From: Daphnia pulex
Taxonomy: Eukaryota > Arthropoda > Branchiopoda > Diplostraca > Daphniidae
Assembly (NCBI RefSeq): GCF_021134715.1
Contig: NC_060024.1
Span: 1 to 64,000 of the forward strand
Direction: 5' to 3'
DNA: 64,000 nucleotides
Shown: one piece after another, positions 63,057 through 64,000 of the stretch
Layout of the letters: each line of letters opens with the position of its first letter
Position numbering within the stretch: the first letter of the stretch is position 1
The notes under the pieces: generated by a model
Databases searched by the model: none
Told to the model about the DNA's origin: nothing
What the model saw: the letters and a program-made list of their open reading frames with translations, nothing else
Made by a program: the position numbers and the translations under genes

Positions 63057-64000
63057 CTGGCCAGGCGTTGCCCGCTATGTTGGCCTCTGACGGGCTAACC
63101 CAGACTGCCATACACTGGCCCTCATCGATTCCCGCTGCCTTGCCCAGGCCCAAGTTCCTGTGGTATGGAAAAAATCCACTAGGGTTCTCATTTACAAAGC
63201 AGACGATGCGGAAAATTTAAACAACTGATTATCACTCGGAAATACGATTGCCAAACTTTATTTTGGAGTTTTAGCCAATCATGTTGGCAGAAGACGGAAT
63301 ACGGATTTCCCCCACCAAAAAAAGACTTTACTCGCCTTGACAACAACTGTATTCTTAAATCTGCAATCAACCAAGCCCGACACACTGGCCAAGAACTTTG
63401 TGTGGCGTGGTTGGATTTGGCCAACGCCTTACCATCAGTACCACATAATTACATTTTTGGAACGCTTACTTTTCTACTACCTGCTGAATTGATCGCTGCC
63501 ATTCGGGATCTCCACAAGGATACACCACACGGGGGATGAAATCTACCGGTCTGACTGCCCCCATTCCTCTACCTGCTGGAGTCAAACAGGGTTGCATGCT
63601 GAGCCCTGCCCTGCCTCGATCTTGCAATGGAGACCATTATTCGAGCAGTGGTGGCGCTTTAATCTCTCTTTTTTAATCTCGGCCTAATTAAACAGTCGAC
63701 TCTGGCTTTCGCGAACGATTTGTCTCTCACGGCCAAAAATGATGTCGTTCACCAGCAACAACTCTACGTTGCGTCCGAAAAAGCGGACTGGGGTGGCCTC
63801 ACTTTCAAGCATTCGAAATGTTCCACTCTTCATATACTCAACCGTGAAACGGTTGATCTGTTTTAACCATCGATGAAAACCCTTTGGCAGTGCTTGGAGA
63901 AGGCCAACTTACCGCCACCTATTAGGTGTTTCTACTGGGTTCCGCAACAAACAAACTCTGGATGAATCTCTTGCTAGAATTGGGACCAATCTTAATCTTC
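63057..64000 (+). mobile_element. Family B copy B3b, right part (continues beyond the window)
   Basis: Continues B3b after the Harbinger insertion: RT fragments ARHTGQELCVAWLDLANALP, QGCML and the mutated FAND box (about 63,709-63,720), all shared with B3. The frame is broken many times. The window ends inside the thumb region. Confidence 0.85.

Overview
The window is eukaryotic, most likely from an arthropod. It holds 5S rRNA, 7SL (SRP) RNA, U1 and U2 snRNA sequences, BEL/Pao, PIF/Harbinger and site-specific non-LTR transposons, and genes broken by very short (60-75 bp) introns. A branchiopod crustacean such as Daphnia fits the short introns and the U2-targeting retrotransposons, but that is inference. 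Almost nothing here looks like an ordinary host protein gene. This is an RNA-gene cluster heavily invaded by mobile elements.

Layout. (1) 1-2,290 and 18,581-20,127: parts of a 5S rDNA array, five 5S copies in all, one with its box C deleted. Two reverse-strand 7SL RNA genes lie in the spacers. (2) About 2,760-11,496: two different restriction-like-endonuclease (RLE) non-LTR retrotransposons in tandem, family A then family B. Both end on the same U2 snRNA target site, and the 3' three-quarters of a U2 gene follows. (3) 12,142-18,580: a 6.4-kb foldback element inside a 5S spacer, with long composite inverted arms (tRNA-like sequences, tandem repeats) and an AGCGCT-rich core. (4) 20,128-25,840: mostly unassigned, with one possible basic Ser/Thr-rich reverse-strand exon, hairpins and a tRNA-like sequence. 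(5) 25,843-40,473: a 14.6-kb region bounded by inverted copies of a tandem-repeat-rich sequence. It encloses a broken piece of a GBF1/garz Arf-GEF gene and a degenerate intron-containing DDE (rve) integrase-like gene. A young 8.7-kb BEL/Pao retrotransposon (LTRs identical by eye, 5-bp TSD) sits in one of its introns. (6) 40,474-64,000: two diverged tandem copies of a roughly 12-kb block made of truncated family A, degenerate family B copies, U2 remnants and a truncated U1 snRNA. The second copy has lost the middle part and gained a 3.6-kb Harbinger transposon carrying a transposase and a Myb-like gene.

How it fits together. Families A and B (close to the Utopia group of the NeSL clade by target and endonuclease type) use the same U2 site, so each insertion leaves a target for the next and the elements stack. 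Every U2 remnant lacks its first 37 nt, including most of the branch-point-recognition sequence, so none can be a working U2. The best-preserved family A reading frame has lost its endonuclease catalytic motif, while broken copies keep it. The apparent two-ORF layout of family B is better explained by a 1-nt deletion, because another copy is continuous across the junction.
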